DNA from: Sva-07 sp963698565
GTDB lineage: Bacteria; Actinomycetota; Acidimicrobiia; Acidimicrobiales; Ilumatobacteraceae
Reading direction: 5' to 3'
Assembly (NCBI GenBank): GCA_963698565.1
Contig: CAVORH010000011.1
Location: forward strand, 62,001 to 126,000
DNA: 64,000 nucleotides
Shown: one piece after another, positions 37,701 to 46,844 of the stretch
Layout of the letters: each line of letters opens with the position of its first letter
Numbering within the stretch: the stretch's first letter is position 1
Made by a program: the position numbers and the translations under genes
Notes under the pieces: model-generated
Told to the model about the DNA's origin: nothing
The model's input: only the letters and a program-made list of their open reading frames with translations
The model's database searches: none

Positions 37701-39302
37701 TCAGGCGTCGCCTCGGCGAGCCTCGGCGCGCCGCTCGGCTTCGAGCCGTTCGAGTTCCGGTGCCTCGGTGGTCATGTGGTTCATCGCCCCGGCGATTGCG
37801 TGGTGACCGGCCCGCTCCCCGATCAAGCGATGCATCTCCAATGCGACGCGTCGGTACGACGGGTGCCCCTGGGGCGACGAGCGGAGCTCGAGCATGTGGA
37901 TCGCCTCTCGGGCGTTGAACTGCATCACGTAGCGCATGCGGTACGCCATCGACACCGCATAGGACGCCTGTGCCGGGTACTCGCCGTCGAGCGCGTCGTA
38001 GAGCGCCGCCGACCGGTGCATCGCCTCGTCGAACTCGGTGCCGAGGCCCGCCTCGTCGACCAGATCGGGACGGGTGTAGCCGTGGTTCGGCGTCAGACGC
38101 TGCCATTCGATCGTCAGCATCCGATGTCGTTGCATGTCGCGGAAGGCCCCGTAGTCGCTCAACACGTCGAAGCGGTAGAAGCTGCGCTCGAACGCGCGGC
38201 CCGGCTTGTGACGCCGGTTCTCGCGTTCGCCGACGTACGCCCGGATCAACGCGACGCGCTCGTCGACACCCAGCTGTCGGACACGGTCGATCAGCTGATG
38301 CTCGGGCAGGGTCGAATGCGAGTAGCAGATCGCCGCCAGCAGCTTGTCCTCGGCGTCGGGGTCGAAGTCGACCAGTTCGACCTCCGCCGCCGGTTCGACC
38401 GGAGCCGACCCGAACAACTCGTCGACGAGTGCCGCCGTGTCCGACCGCGTCGTGGCGAGATAGTCGCTCCAGCGGCCACCCCGGTCCGGCAGGTCGACCC
38501 GTCGGAGGAAGCTCGGGATCACCTTGCGCAGCTCGTGCAGCATCAGATCGGCGTACTCGCGCGCTTCCGGCAGCGTGTTCGAACGCATCCGCAGGAGCAA
38601 CGCCTCGAATGCCTGTCCGGTTCCGTAGATCCCGACGTTGGACGTCGCCGCCGCCGGCAGGATCCCGCGCACCGCGTCGAGGGCTTTGGCGCGAGTCGCC
38701 GTCCGGTAGACGAACTCGCTGTCGCTGGGCCCACGCGGTACCGTCGAGCGAACGTGTTCCGTGACGGCATCGACGCTGCGGCTGTACGAGTCGAAGATCC
38801 GATCGAGGTCGCCGACGTACCGAGTGCCGAGTGGTCCGGCGAGCACCTCCGGGTCGCGGTAGTAGCGGTATCGGCCGCCGAGCCTGGCGTCGTACGAGAT
38901 GTACCGGGTGCTCTGCTCGAGGTAGCTCATCAAGCGACCCCACTCGAGGATCTTCGTGAGCAGGTTCGACGCCTGCTCGCACGCGAGATGAACACCTCCG
39001 AGCTGGGCGACCGAGTCGTCGCCGTAGTCGAAGAAGACCCGTTCGTAGAGTTCCTCCGCCCGGTCGAGGCCGATCGTCGCATCGACGGAGTGGTCGCCGC
39101 TGACGTCGAGATCGCCGACGAACTCGTCGAGGAACAGGCGCCGCAGCGACTTGTGACTCCGGCTGTACCGGGCAAAGAGTGCGCCCTTCACGACCTCGGG
39201 AAGGTTGACGAGCGCGAACACCGGGCCGTCGAGATTGGTGAAGTACCTGCGGAGCACATCGGCTTCGTCCGCGGTGAAGGACTCGGGGACGTACACAGCC
39301 AC
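37701..39302 (-). CDS. Two-domain ThyX-like (FAD-dependent thymidylate synthase family) protein
   Basis: 533 aa, about twice a normal ThyX. The N-half has LACEQASNLLTKILEWGRLMS and LEQSTRYISYD, matching the Ser...EQSxRY part of the ThyX signature but with RHR lost. The C-half has DYGAFRDMQRHRMLTIEWQRL, retaining RHR but not the following Ser, and RYVMQFNAREAIHMLELRSSPQGHPSYR with the FAD/dUMP-side HxLELRxxxxxHxxYR pattern. It may act as a pseudo-dimer or a ThyX-like enzyme of other specificity. GTG 39302 is 8 nt after TAGAGT. Canonical thymidylate synthase activity is uncertain. Confidence 0.75.
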   Translation of the reverse strand: MAVYVPESFTADEADVLRRYFTNLDGPVFALVNLPEVVKGALFARYSRSHKSLRRLFLDEFVGDLDVSGDHSVDATIGLDRAEELYERVFFDYGDDSVAQLGGVHLACEQASNLLTKILEWGRLMSYLEQSTRYISYDARLGGRYRYYRDPEVLAGPLGTRYVGDLDRIFDSYSRSVDAVTEHVRSTVPRGPSDSEFVYRTATRAKALDAVRGILPAAATSNVGIYGTGQAFEALLLRMRSNTLPEAREYADLMLHELRKVIPSFLRRVDLPDRGGRWSDYLATTRSDTAALVDELFGSAPVEPAAEVELVDFDPDAEDKLLAAICYSHSTLPEHQLIDRVRQLGVDERVALIRAYVGERENRRHKPGRAFERSFYRFDVLSDYGAFRDMQRHRMLTIEWQRLTPNHGYTRPDLVDEAGLGTEFDEAMHRSAALYDALDGEYPAQASYAVSMAYRMRYVMQFNAREAIHMLELRSSPQGHPSYRRVALEMHRLIGERAGHHAIAGAMNHMTTEAPELERLEAERRAEARRGDA

Positions 39303-39321
39303 GATCGATCACTCTAGAAGA

Positions 39322-39399
39322 GCCTGACCGGGCCCCCCGGGATCCTCCGGGATCGATGACCAGGGAGGATGTGGATTCGATGGCTGGGCCGGGTCAGGC
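39322..39399 (-). terminator. Long inverted repeat between the DAGK-like gene and thyX-like gene
   Basis: 14-nt arms GCCTGACC-GGGCCC (39322-39335) and GGGCC-GGGTCAGGC (39386-39399) pair with one mismatch around a 50-nt loop. The 3' arm overlaps the stop of the gene at 39394-40017. It probably ends or dampens the tatB-helY transcript before the thyX-like promoter. Confidence 0.45.
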
Positions 39400-40017
39400 G
39401 TGAACGATGCCGGCGTCGGCGATCACGTCGACCTCGACGGTGGTCGCCCGCCCCAACACCCTCCCGTCGACGAGCACCACCACCGGCCGCGCGAACGTCC
39501 AGCGTTCCCGCTTCACCGACCGGGTGGAGATCGCCGGATGCGGGAGATGGGAGGCAGTCGGCAGCCGCCGCCACGCCGCGAGGCGCTGACGGACGGACAT
39601 CTCCGTGCTCGCCGCCGCCACCTCGATCCGACCGTCGTTCGGATGCCCGCGCGGGGCGACGTCCCATCGTCCGAGGAACTCGGCGTTCATCACGAGCACG
39701 ATCGGTCCACGGAACCAACCGCCGCGCCACCACGGTGTGCGCATCACCACATGGGCGCACGCCGGGACGGCGACCTCGGCCCCGTCGAGTCGCACCTCGG
39801 CGAGGTCGATCGGCAGTTCGCTCACCTGCATCCGATCGGGTGCGCCGGCGCCCAGGGTCCGGGCGAGGTCGCCCCCGGCGACGAAGATCGGCGGGCCCGA
39901 CTGCTCGCTGCGCTGCCCGGCCACTGCGGCGGCGACGGCGTCGTCGGTGGACAGGATGAGGAGTCCATCCGGTCGATCGACCGACCGACCCCACGATTCA
40001 CCCTTGCGGATCGTCAT
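39394..40017 (-). CDS. Lipid-kinase (DAGK/YegS) C-terminal-like domain protein
   Basis: 207 aa. The C-terminal half resembles the beta-sandwich domain of diacylglycerol/sphingosine-type lipid kinases: GHPNDGRIEVA, then RERWTFARPVVVLVDGRVLGRATTVEVDVI, the usual DG..G..xxxxxx end. The N-terminal GGDGT catalytic domain is absent, so no kinase activity is expected. It overlaps helY by 4 nt (ATGA) and is likely co-translated. Role unknown; a phospholipid-binding helper is one possibility. Confidence 0.6.
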   Translation of the reverse strand: MTIRKGESWGRSVDRPDGLLILSTDDAVAAAVAGQRSEQSGPPIFVAGGDLARTLGAGAPDRMQVSELPIDLAEVRLDGAEVAVPACAHVVMRTPWWRGGWFRGPIVLVMNAEFLGRWDVAPRGHPNDGRIEVAAASTEMSVRQRLAAWRRLPTASHLPHPAISTRSVKRERWTFARPVVVLVDGRVLGRATTVEVDVIADAGIVHA

Positions 40018-42686
40018 CCGTCGATCGGATTCGGTGCGGCGGCGGAGCTGTCGGCGACCACACCACGGAACGCCCCGTCGGCAGCAGCCGCCGCAGCCGC
40101 GCGGGTTGCGGGAACCGTCGACACGATGGCGAGCTGGCGCAGCAGGTCGATCAGTTGTTTCATCGTGCGGACGAAGTCGCCTCCGGTCAACTCTTCGTCG
40201 CCGACCACTTCGGCGAAGCCCTCCCCTGCCACCCACGCGTGCGCGATCGCTGCGAACGTCGGGTCGGGAACACGATGCTCGGCGAGCCCCACCGAGCGTT
40301 CCGTGGCCCGCAGGTCCTCGCTGATCGCGAGCAGTCGCTTGGCGCGGCGCCGGACGTCGTCGGACGAGAACCAGGGTGCGGGTGGGGCGTCCGAACTCCG
40401 GTGCTCGTACACGACCATCGACACGAGGGCCGCCAGATCGGCTGGCGTGAGCCCATCCAGCACACCCGAGCGGACCACCTCGGTGACGAGCAGGTCGGAC
40501 TCGTGGAAGGTTCGTGCAAGCATCTCGCCGGCCTCGGTGAGCGCCCACGCCGAACGATCGATGTAGTCGTACACGGTGAGCACGTCGAGGACGCGGTCGA
40601 ACTCCCGCCCGAGCGACAGGTTCTTGCCGCTGACACGTTGTTCGAGATCGGCAACTTCCCGCTCGACTCGGTCGGCCTGCCCGGCCGCGGCGAGCTTGGC
40701 CCGGAGATCGGGATCCGAGGCGACCGGATGGAGATCCGCGCTCGCTGAGCGTGCTTGCGGCCGTTTCTTGGACGAGGGTGGCGGAGCGAGCTTGGCCTGC
40801 CGGAGCCGCCGGGCGACGTCGTTGCGGTACTCCTTGCGGTTCGGGGCGTAGGTGGGCGGCAGTTTCACCGTGCCGATCCGAAGCGGCGGCTCGTCCCAGT
40901 CGTCGGCGACGGCATGGATGCTCTTGGCCGACTTGGTGATCAGCGTCACGCGGCGGCCACCCTTCCGGTGAGCGTTCGCCACCACGACCGCCGCACCCCG
41001 GTAGGTGCCCTTGCTGAGGTGGACGACGACACCCGGACGCAGCTGCGCGAGGCCGTCCTCGACCGCCTCGCGGCGGGCGTCGCGTCCTTGCGCCTCGTCG
41101 CCGAGCTCCACCGCGCGGAGCCGGCGGTACTCGTCGAGGTCGCCGTGGTCACTGTGGGCCTGGATGCGGAGATCCTCCAGGACCGAGCGGCGCCGCTCGA
41201 GTCGAGCCTCGAGGCGCACGACGTCCCGGTCGGCCTGGAACTGCGCGAACGACAGGTTGAGCAACCGATGGGCCTCGTCGCTGCTGTAGGTGCGGATCAG
41301 GTTGGCGGCCATGTTGTACGTGGGGTGGAATGCCGATCGGAGATGGAACGACGAACTGCCGGCGAGTTCGGCCACCTCGTCGAAACGCACCCAGGGCGAC
41401 CACAGGACCACCGCAGAGCCGAGGTCGTCGATGCCACGGCGACCGGCCCGGCCGGTGAGCTGGGTGTACTCCCCGGGGGTCAGGCGCTCGTGGTGTTCGC
41501 CGGTGAACTTGGTGAGCTTCTCGATCACGACGGTTCTCGCAGGCATGTTGATGCCCACGGCGAGTGTCTCGGTGGCGAACACCACCTTCACGAGGCCCTC
41601 CAGGAAACAGGCCTCCACGACCTCCTTCATCGGAGGAACCATCCCGGCATGGTGGGCGGCCACCCCGCACTCGAGCTGGGTGAGGAACTGTGCGTAGCCG
41701 AGCACCCGGAGGTCGTCGTCGTCCAGGCCCCCGAGTCGGGCATCGACGATCGTGCGGATCGCTGCGCGTTCGTCGGAGGTCGTGAGATGTACGCCGGCAT
41801 CGACACACGACTTGGCCGCTGCATCGCACTGGGCCCGACTGAAGATGAAGAAGAGCGCGGGGAGCAGTTTGCGTCGTTCGAGCAGCTCGACGGTCTCGAC
41901 TCGGCCCGGCGCCGCGAGCACCCGACGCCCCGATCCCTGCCCACCACCCCGGCGCTGACGACGGTCGTCGCGTCGACCCCGACTCCCCCGTGCGGCGGAC
42001 TCGTCGAGCTGCACGGCGTCGCGGTTGACGCGCCCGTCCACGAACACGGGCAACATCCGGAGGCGGTCGTTGGTCTTGTCCGCCACCAGGTATTCGTTGT
42101 CGAGTCTGACCGGTCGGCGGCGTTCGACGATCGACGCAGTCGGACCGCGCACCGTCGTGATCCACTCGGCGAGTTCATCGACATTGCTCACGGTCGCGGA
42201 CAGGCAGACGAGGCGCACGTGCGGTGGGAGATGGATCATCACCTCCTCCCACACCGGTCCGCGGTACGAGTCCTGGAGGAAGTGGACCTCGTCGAGCACG
42301 ACGAGTCCGAGATCGTGGAGGAGCCGCGAGCGCCCGTAGATCATGTTGCGCAGCACTTCGGTCGTCATCACCACGATCGGCGCATCCCCGTTGATCGAGT
42401 TGTCGCCGGTCAGCAGACCGACCTCCTCCTCGCCGTATCTCGCGACCAGGTCTCGATACTTCTGATTCGACAGGGCCTTGACCGGCGCGGTGTAGAACGC
42501 CCGGCGTCGGGCACTCCGGGCGAGCTCGATGCCGTACTCCGCGACCACGGTCTTGCCGCTGCCGGTCGGGACGGCAACGACCACATGGTCGCCACGGTCG
42601 AGTGCATCGAACGCCTCGATCTGGAACCGGTCGAGCGGAAAGGAATACCGGGCAGTGAACTGGGCCCGGAGGTCGGCGAGGGTCAC
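40014..42686 (-). CDS. helY: DEAD/DEVH-box helicase HelY (Ski2/Mtr4-like)
   Basis: 890 aa. RNA-helicase motifs in order: Q-region FPLDRFQIEAFDAL, Walker A VPTGSGKTV, LDEVHFLQD (motif II), CLSAT (III) and QLTGRAGRRGIDDLG (VI). A DSHCT-type C-terminal part follows. An insert rich in Arg (RGSRGRRDDRRQRRGGG) lies near residue 260. It is the orthologue of Mtb Rv2092c, next to tatC there too. GTG 42686 overlaps the tatC stop (GTGA). Confidence 0.92.
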   Translation of the reverse strand: MTLADLRAQFTARYSFPLDRFQIEAFDALDRGDHVVVAVPTGSGKTVVAEYGIELARSARRRAFYTAPVKALSNQKYRDLVARYGEEEVGLLTGDNSINGDAPIVVMTTEVLRNMIYGRSRLLHDLGLVVLDEVHFLQDSYRGPVWEEVMIHLPPHVRLVCLSATVSNVDELAEWITTVRGPTASIVERRRPVRLDNEYLVADKTNDRLRMLPVFVDGRVNRDAVQLDESAARGSRGRRDDRRQRRGGGQGSGRRVLAAPGRVETVELLERRKLLPALFFIFSRAQCDAAAKSCVDAGVHLTTSDERAAIRTIVDARLGGLDDDDLRVLGYAQFLTQLECGVAAHHAGMVPPMKEVVEACFLEGLVKVVFATETLAVGINMPARTVVIEKLTKFTGEHHERLTPGEYTQLTGRAGRRGIDDLGSAVVLWSPWVRFDEVAELAGSSSFHLRSAFHPTYNMAANLIRTYSSDEAHRLLNLSFAQFQADRDVVRLEARLERRRSVLEDLRIQAHSDHGDLDEYRRLRAVELGDEAQGRDARREAVEDGLAQLRPGVVVHLSKGTYRGAAVVVANAHRKGGRRVTLITKSAKSIHAVADDWDEPPLRIGTVKLPPTYAPNRKEYRNDVARRLRQAKLAPPPSSKKRPQARSASADLHPVASDPDLRAKLAAAGQADRVEREVADLEQRVSGKNLSLGREFDRVLDVLTVYDYIDRSAWALTEAGEMLARTFHESDLLVTEVVRSGVLDGLTPADLAALVSMVVYEHRSSDAPPAPWFSSDDVRRRAKRLLAISEDLRATERSVGLAEHRVPDPTFAAIAHAWVAGEGFAEVVGDEELTGGDFVRTMKQLIDLLRQLAIVSTVPATRAAAAAAADGAFRGVVADSSAAAPNPIDG

Positions 42687-43459
42687 TCCTCTGCCGGGCG
42701 GCGGCGAACGACCAGCCAGCCGATCAGGATCGCCAGGAAGTAGAGGATCGCCATCGGGACGCCGAGCATCGCCATCGTGATCGGATCTCCGGACGGGGTG
42801 ATCACCGCGGCGATGACGGCGATGCCGACGAGCGCGAAGCGCCAACTCTTCAGGAGTCGCTGCGGGCTGACGGCTCCGACGAGCTGCAGGCCGACGAGGA
42901 ACACGGGGAGGAGGAATCCGATGCCGAAGGCAAAGATCATCAAGCCGATCAGGCTCACGTAGCTACTGACCGAGTAGAGCTGGTTGACGTCCGAGCCCGA
43001 CCACGAGATGAGGAACTCGAGCGCCTGCGACACCGTCGTGTAGGCGAGCACACCGCCGGCACTGAACAGCACGATCGACGAGAGGACGAACGGGATCGCG
43101 TACTTCTTCTCCTTGGCGTTGAGCGCCGGCACCGTGAACCGCCAGACCTGCCACAGGATCACCGGCAGTGCCACGATGATGCCGCCGTACATGCCCACGC
43201 GGATACGCGTCGAGAGCCCCTCGGTCGGGGTGAACGCATTGAGCGCGGGGTCGCAGAAGTCCTCTGGCTTGCTCTGGCACAACTCGGCGTACGGCCGGAT
43301 GAGGAAGTCCAGCACCTGGTTGTAGAACGCGATGATCAGGACCATCCCGATCGCAACCGCGAGCGCACTGCGGATGATTCGCACGCGCAGCTCAGCGAGG
43401 TGCTCGGTGAGCGTCATCGTGTCGGGGCCGGCGGCGTCGAGGTCCTCGTCGGTACTCAT
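42683..43459 (-). CDS. tatC: Sec-independent protein translocase TatC
   Basis: 258 aa, six hydrophobic segments. The N-terminal TLTEHLAELRVRIIRS (conserved E and R), PFVLSSIVLF and FGIGFLLPVFLVGLQ are typical. It receives twin-arginine signal peptides with TatB. It overlaps tatB (43456-43459) and helY by 4 nt each, so the three are translationally coupled. Confidence 0.95.
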   Translation of the reverse strand: MSTDEDLDAAGPDTMTLTEHLAELRVRIIRSALAVAIGMVLIIAFYNQVLDFLIRPYAELCQSKPEDFCDPALNAFTPTEGLSTRIRVGMYGGIIVALPVILWQVWRFTVPALNAKEKKYAIPFVLSSIVLFSAGGVLAYTTVSQALEFLISWSGSDVNQLYSVSSYVSLIGLMIFAFGIGFLLPVFLVGLQLVGAVSPQRLLKSWRFALVGIAVIAAVITPSGDPITMAMLGVPMAILYFLAILIGWLVVRRRPAEE

Positions 43460-43926
43460 GGGGCAGCTGCCGCCTCGCCGTGGTCGAGGCTCCGATTCGT
43501 CGAGGGTGAGTCGGAGGAGCGTCGTGGCGGCGGGGGTGGCGGGGGTGGCGGTGTGGGTGCGTCGGCCGACGGGGCGGCTGACGGCGAGGTCACGGGCAGC
43601 GCCGGAGGAGCGAACGGCGAGGCCGGGCGCGTCTCGGCGGCGATCGCTGCGTCGGCGTCGGCGCGCAAACGCTGCTCCGCTTCGGCTTCGGCGATCAGGC
43701 GGTTCGGATCGGCGGCATCGCGAACCATCTGGGCGGTGTCGCGCATCTCGCGCATGGGCTCATCGAAGGCCGACTTGATCTCCGACTGGAAGCCGCTGCT
43801 CATCTTCTTGAGCTCGTTGTAGGTCTGCATGAAACGACGAACGGCGTCGGGAAGTCGCTCGGGCCCCAGCACGACGAGCGCGATCAGCAGGATCACGATG
43901 ATCTCGCTGCCCTGCAGATTGAACAC
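43456..43926 (-). CDS. tatB: Twin-arginine translocase subunit TatB-like
   Basis: 156 aa. The N-terminal membrane helix GSEIIVILLIALVVLGPERLP has the TatB-type Glu and GPERLP. Amphipathic helices follow (AVRRFMQTYNELKKMSSGFQSEIK), then a disordered Ala/Pro tail with a 10-Pro run (PPPPPPPPPRR). GTG 43926 has TAGACT 6 nt upstream, so the operon starts leaderless. It heads tatB-tatC-helY-(39394). No separate TatA gene is in the window. Confidence 0.9.
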   Translation of the reverse strand: MFNLQGSEIIVILLIALVVLGPERLPDAVRRFMQTYNELKKMSSGFQSEIKSAFDEPMREMRDTAQMVRDAADPNRLIAEAEAEQRLRADADAAIAAETRPASPFAPPALPVTSPSAAPSADAPTPPPPPPPPPRRSSDSPSTNRSLDHGEAAAAP

Positions 43927-43961
43927 GGGCCGAGTCTACGGGCCTGCCATCATGTCTCGGA

Positions 43962-44702
43962 GTGCAGCAACGTCTCCCCTCCCTGCTCGACCCGCCGATC
44001 TCCTTCGCGCACCGTGGCGCGCGGGCGCACGCGCCGGAGAACACGATCGAAGCCTTCCAGCTGGCACTCAAGCTCGGCGCCTCGGGCCTCGAGAGTGACG
44101 TCTGGCTGACGTCCGACGGGGTCGCCGTGCTCGATCACGACGGCGTCGTCAAGCGCGGTCTCCGCAAGCGACCGATCAGCGAGTTCCGCCGAGACGAGCT
44201 TCCTGCGCACATCCCGACGCTCGCGGAACTCCTCCAGGAACTCGGTACCGACTATTCGCTCTCGCTCGACCTCAAGGATCCGGACTCCGCGACGGCGATC
44301 GTCGAGGTGGTCTCGGCGATCGACCAGACGATGCTGGAGCGGGTGTGGTTGTGCGAGCCGAGCCTCAACCGGGTGATCGAGCTGCGCAGGCACTTCGACG
44401 ACGGCGGGAAGATCCCGATCCGGCTGCTGCAGACCACCCGGCTCGAGCGCATCAAGGGCACGCCGGAGCAGCGTGCCGAGTATCTCTCACGACATGGTGT
44501 CGACGGGATCAACCTCCACCGCACCGACTGGAACGGCGGACTGGTCGCGCTCTTCCACCGGTTCGGACTGGTCGCGTTCAGCTGGGATCTCCAGTTGGAA
44601 CACGACCTGCGTCCCGCACTGCGGATGGGTGTCGACGCGGTCTACAGCGATCATGTCGACGTGATGATCGACGCCGTCAACGCCGAGATCGGCGCGATCT
44701 GA
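43962..44702 (+). CDS. Glycerophosphodiester phosphodiesterase
   Basis: 246 aa. GDPD signature SFAHRGARAHAPENTIEAF, then GLESDVWLTSDGVAVLDHDGVVKR (E..D and HD catalytic residues), and YSDHVDVMIDA at the end. It hydrolyses glycerophosphodiesters to glycerol-3-phosphate and an alcohol. GTG 43962 gives the correct N-terminus; the leaderless signal is weak here. Divergent from tatB with a 35-bp gap. Confidence 0.9.
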   Translation: MQQRLPSLLDPPISFAHRGARAHAPENTIEAFQLALKLGASGLESDVWLTSDGVAVLDHDGVVKRGLRKRPISEFRRDELPAHIPTLAELLQELGTDYSLSLDLKDPDSATAIVEVVSAIDQTMLERVWLCEPSLNRVIELRRHFDDGGKIPIRLLQTTRLERIKGTPEQRAEYLSRHGVDGINLHRTDWNGGLVALFHRFGLVAFSWDLQLEHDLRPALRMGVDAVYSDHVDVMIDAVNAEIGAI

Positions 44703-44732
44703 AGGCGACCGTTCCCGCAGATCCCGTTGATG

Positions 44733-45344
44733 TCAGAGCCACTGCCAGTGGCTCTGTGGCCAGAACACCACGAAGGCACGACCGACGAGGTCGTCCTCGT
44801 CGATCGGGCCGATCACGCGTGAGTCCTGCGAGCCACCGCGGTTGTCGCCCATCACGAACACGTGATTCTCCGGCACGGGCCCGTTGAGCGAGTAGTCACC
44901 ACCACAATCGGTCGGCGTGACCACCTCGGGATCGAGATACGGCTCGTTGAGCACACGACCGTCGATGAGCACGGTGCAGTTGCGGACCTCGACGGTCTCG
45001 CCGGGGAGGGCGATCACGCGCTTGATCAGATCGCGTTCGGATGCCCCGGTGATCTGGTGCAACACGACGACATCGCCGCGATTGGGATCGTGGAGCCGGT
45101 AGGAGAGCTTGTTGACGAACACGCGGTCGCCCGTTTCGAGCGTCGAGTACATCGACTCGCCTTCGACGACGAAATGGGCGAGCACGAAGGTGCGCACGAC
45201 GAACGCGACGAGGAGCGCGACGGCAATGACGATGACCCAGTCGACGAACGCGCGTGCGCTGGCAGGGAGCGCCGACTTGTCGGCGGCCGGCGCTGGCGCG
45301 TCAGGCTCGTCGGCGGGGCGGGGAAGGGTCGACTCCGAAGTCAC
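44733..45344 (-). CDS. lepB: Signal peptidase I
   Basis: 203 aa. One N-terminal membrane helix (WVIVIAVALLVAFVVRTFV), then the catalytic Ser in VEGESMYSTL, the general-base Lys in IKRVIALPGE, and box E GDNRGGSQDSR. It cleaves Sec and Tat signal peptides, fitting next to the tat genes. GTG 45344 is 9 nt after TACCGT. Confidence 0.95.
   Translation of the reverse strand: MTSESTLPRPADEPDAPAPAADKSALPASARAFVDWVIVIAVALLVAFVVRTFVLAHFVVEGESMYSTLETGDRVFVNKLSYRLHDPNRGDVVVLHQITGASERDLIKRVIALPGETVEVRNCTVLIDGRVLNEPYLDPEVVTPTDCGGDYSLNGPVPENHVFVMGDNRGGSQDSRVIGPIDEDDLVGRAFVVFWPQSHWQWL
44734..44756. terminator. Terminator-like hairpin at lepB end
   Basis: Perfect 10-bp arms CAGAGCCACT (44734-44743) and AGTGGCTCTG (44747-44756) with a 3-nt loop; it overlaps the lepB stop, between lepB and the convergent GDPD gene. 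Confidence 0.65.
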
Positions 45345-45401
45345 GAGGACCCCACGGTAACCGCATCCGGACCGAGCGCACCGACAGCGCAGGTAAGTGT
45401 T

Positions 45402-46760
45402 TCAGAGTGATTCGATCAGCCGCTCGACGCGTTCGTCGCGGCTCTTGAACGGGTCCTTGCAGAGCACGGTGCGCTGCGCCTGGTCGTTCAGCTTCAGGTG
45501 CACCCAGTCGACCGTGTAGTCCCGTTTGCGCTCCTTCGCCCGCTTGACGAAATCGCCTCGCAACCGTGCCCGAGTGGTCTGCGGCGGCACGTCGACGGCC
45601 TCGGCGATGTCGTCATCGGTGCAGATCCGTTCGATCAGCCCACGGTCCTGGAGCTTGTAGAAGGGGCTTCGCTCCCGCGACACGTCGTGGTACTGGAGAT
45701 CGAGCAGCTGCACCCGGGGGTGCCCGAACGGCAGGTCGTGGCGCTCACGAAACGCTTCGAGGAGCTTGTACTTGATCACCCAGTCGACCTCGCGGTCGAG
45801 CAGCAGCGGATCCTTCTCGATCGTGGTGATGCAGTGTTCCCACATCTCCAGCGCCCGCTGTTCCAATGGCGGGAAGCCCTGCGAGTCCGCATAGCGCAAC
45901 GCTCGATCGAGGTATTCGCGTTGGATGTCGAGCGCCGACACCTCCCGGCCGTTGGCGAGACGGACGGTCCGCCGGCAGGTGATGTCGTGGCTGATCTCCC
46001 GGATCGCCCGGATCGGGTTCTCGAGTGTCATGTCGCGCAGCACCACGTTGGGGTCCTCGAGCATCCGCAGCATGCACGCGGCGGCGCCGACCTTCAAGAA
46101 CCCGGTGTACTCGCTCATGTTCGAGTCGCCGACGATGACGTGCAACCGCCGGTACTTCTCGGCGTCGGCGTGGGGCTCGTCGCGGGTGTTGATGATCGGA
46201 CGACTCCGCGTGGTCGCCGACGACACACCCTCCCAGATGTGCTCGGCGCGCTGTGCGATCGAGTACGTCGCTCCCCTGGCGGTCTGCAAGACCTTGCCGG
46301 CGCCGGCGTAGATCTGGCGTGACACCAGGAACGGGATCAACACCTCGGCATAGTGGCCGAGGTCGTCGTCGCGGCTCGTGAGGTAGTTCTCGTGACAGCC
46401 GTAGGAGTTGCCGGCGGAATCGGTGTTGTTCTTGAACAGGTAGATCGTTCCGCGGATCGACTCCTCTGCGAGCCGCTGTTCGGCCGACTCGACCAACTGT
46501 TCCAGGATGCGTTCGCCGGCCTTGTCGTGCACGATCAGTTCGTACAGCGAATCGCACTCGGGGGTCGCGTACTCCGGGTGCGAACCGACGTCGAGGTACA
46601 GGCGGGCGCCGTTCTGGAGGAACACGTTCGAGCTGCGCCCCCATGAGACGACGCGACGAAACAGATAGCGGGCGACCTCGTCGGGGCTGAGACGACGCTG
46701 GCCTCGCAGGGTGCAGGTGACGCCGTACTCGTTCTCGAGCCCGTAGATGCGTCGATCCAT
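45402..46760 (-). CDS. pafA: Pup--protein ligase
   Basis: 452 aa. N-terminal YGLENEYGVTC places the catalytic Asp/Glu region; LFKNNTDSAGNSYGCHENY and RDEPHADAEKYRRLHV are PafA/Dop family hallmarks. PafA phosphorylates the Pup C-terminal Glu and joins it to substrate lysines. It lacks the long loop of Dop near the N-terminus. ATG 46760 is 6 nt after TAGGTT, the same -10 as dop. It is separated from dop by the pxp genes and prcAB. Confidence 0.95.
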   Translation of the reverse strand: MDRRIYGLENEYGVTCTLRGQRRLSPDEVARYLFRRVVSWGRSSNVFLQNGARLYLDVGSHPEYATPECDSLYELIVHDKAGERILEQLVESAEQRLAEESIRGTIYLFKNNTDSAGNSYGCHENYLTSRDDDLGHYAEVLIPFLVSRQIYAGAGKVLQTARGATYSIAQRAEHIWEGVSSATTRSRPIINTRDEPHADAEKYRRLHVIVGDSNMSEYTGFLKVGAAACMLRMLEDPNVVLRDMTLENPIRAIREISHDITCRRTVRLANGREVSALDIQREYLDRALRYADSQGFPPLEQRALEMWEHCITTIEKDPLLLDREVDWVIKYKLLEAFRERHDLPFGHPRVQLLDLQYHDVSRERSPFYKLQDRGLIERICTDDDIAEAVDVPPQTTRARLRGDFVKRAKERKRDYTVDWVHLKLNDQAQRTVLCKDPFKSRDERVERLIESL

Positions 46761-46844
46761 GACCGCAACCTAGTCAGGTCCCCGTCGGGCCGCTCGGTCA
46801 AGACACGATGAGCGATCGTGCCCCGTGAGGTCGCGGGTCCTGGT

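Noticed and set aside
37588..39312. Second 574-codon frame on the same strand as the ThyX-like gene
   Set aside because: Arg-rich shadow in another frame; the ThyX-like frame has clear motifs.
40755..42743. 662-codon open frame on the plus strand
   Set aside because: Antisense to helY, with no recognisable sequence features.
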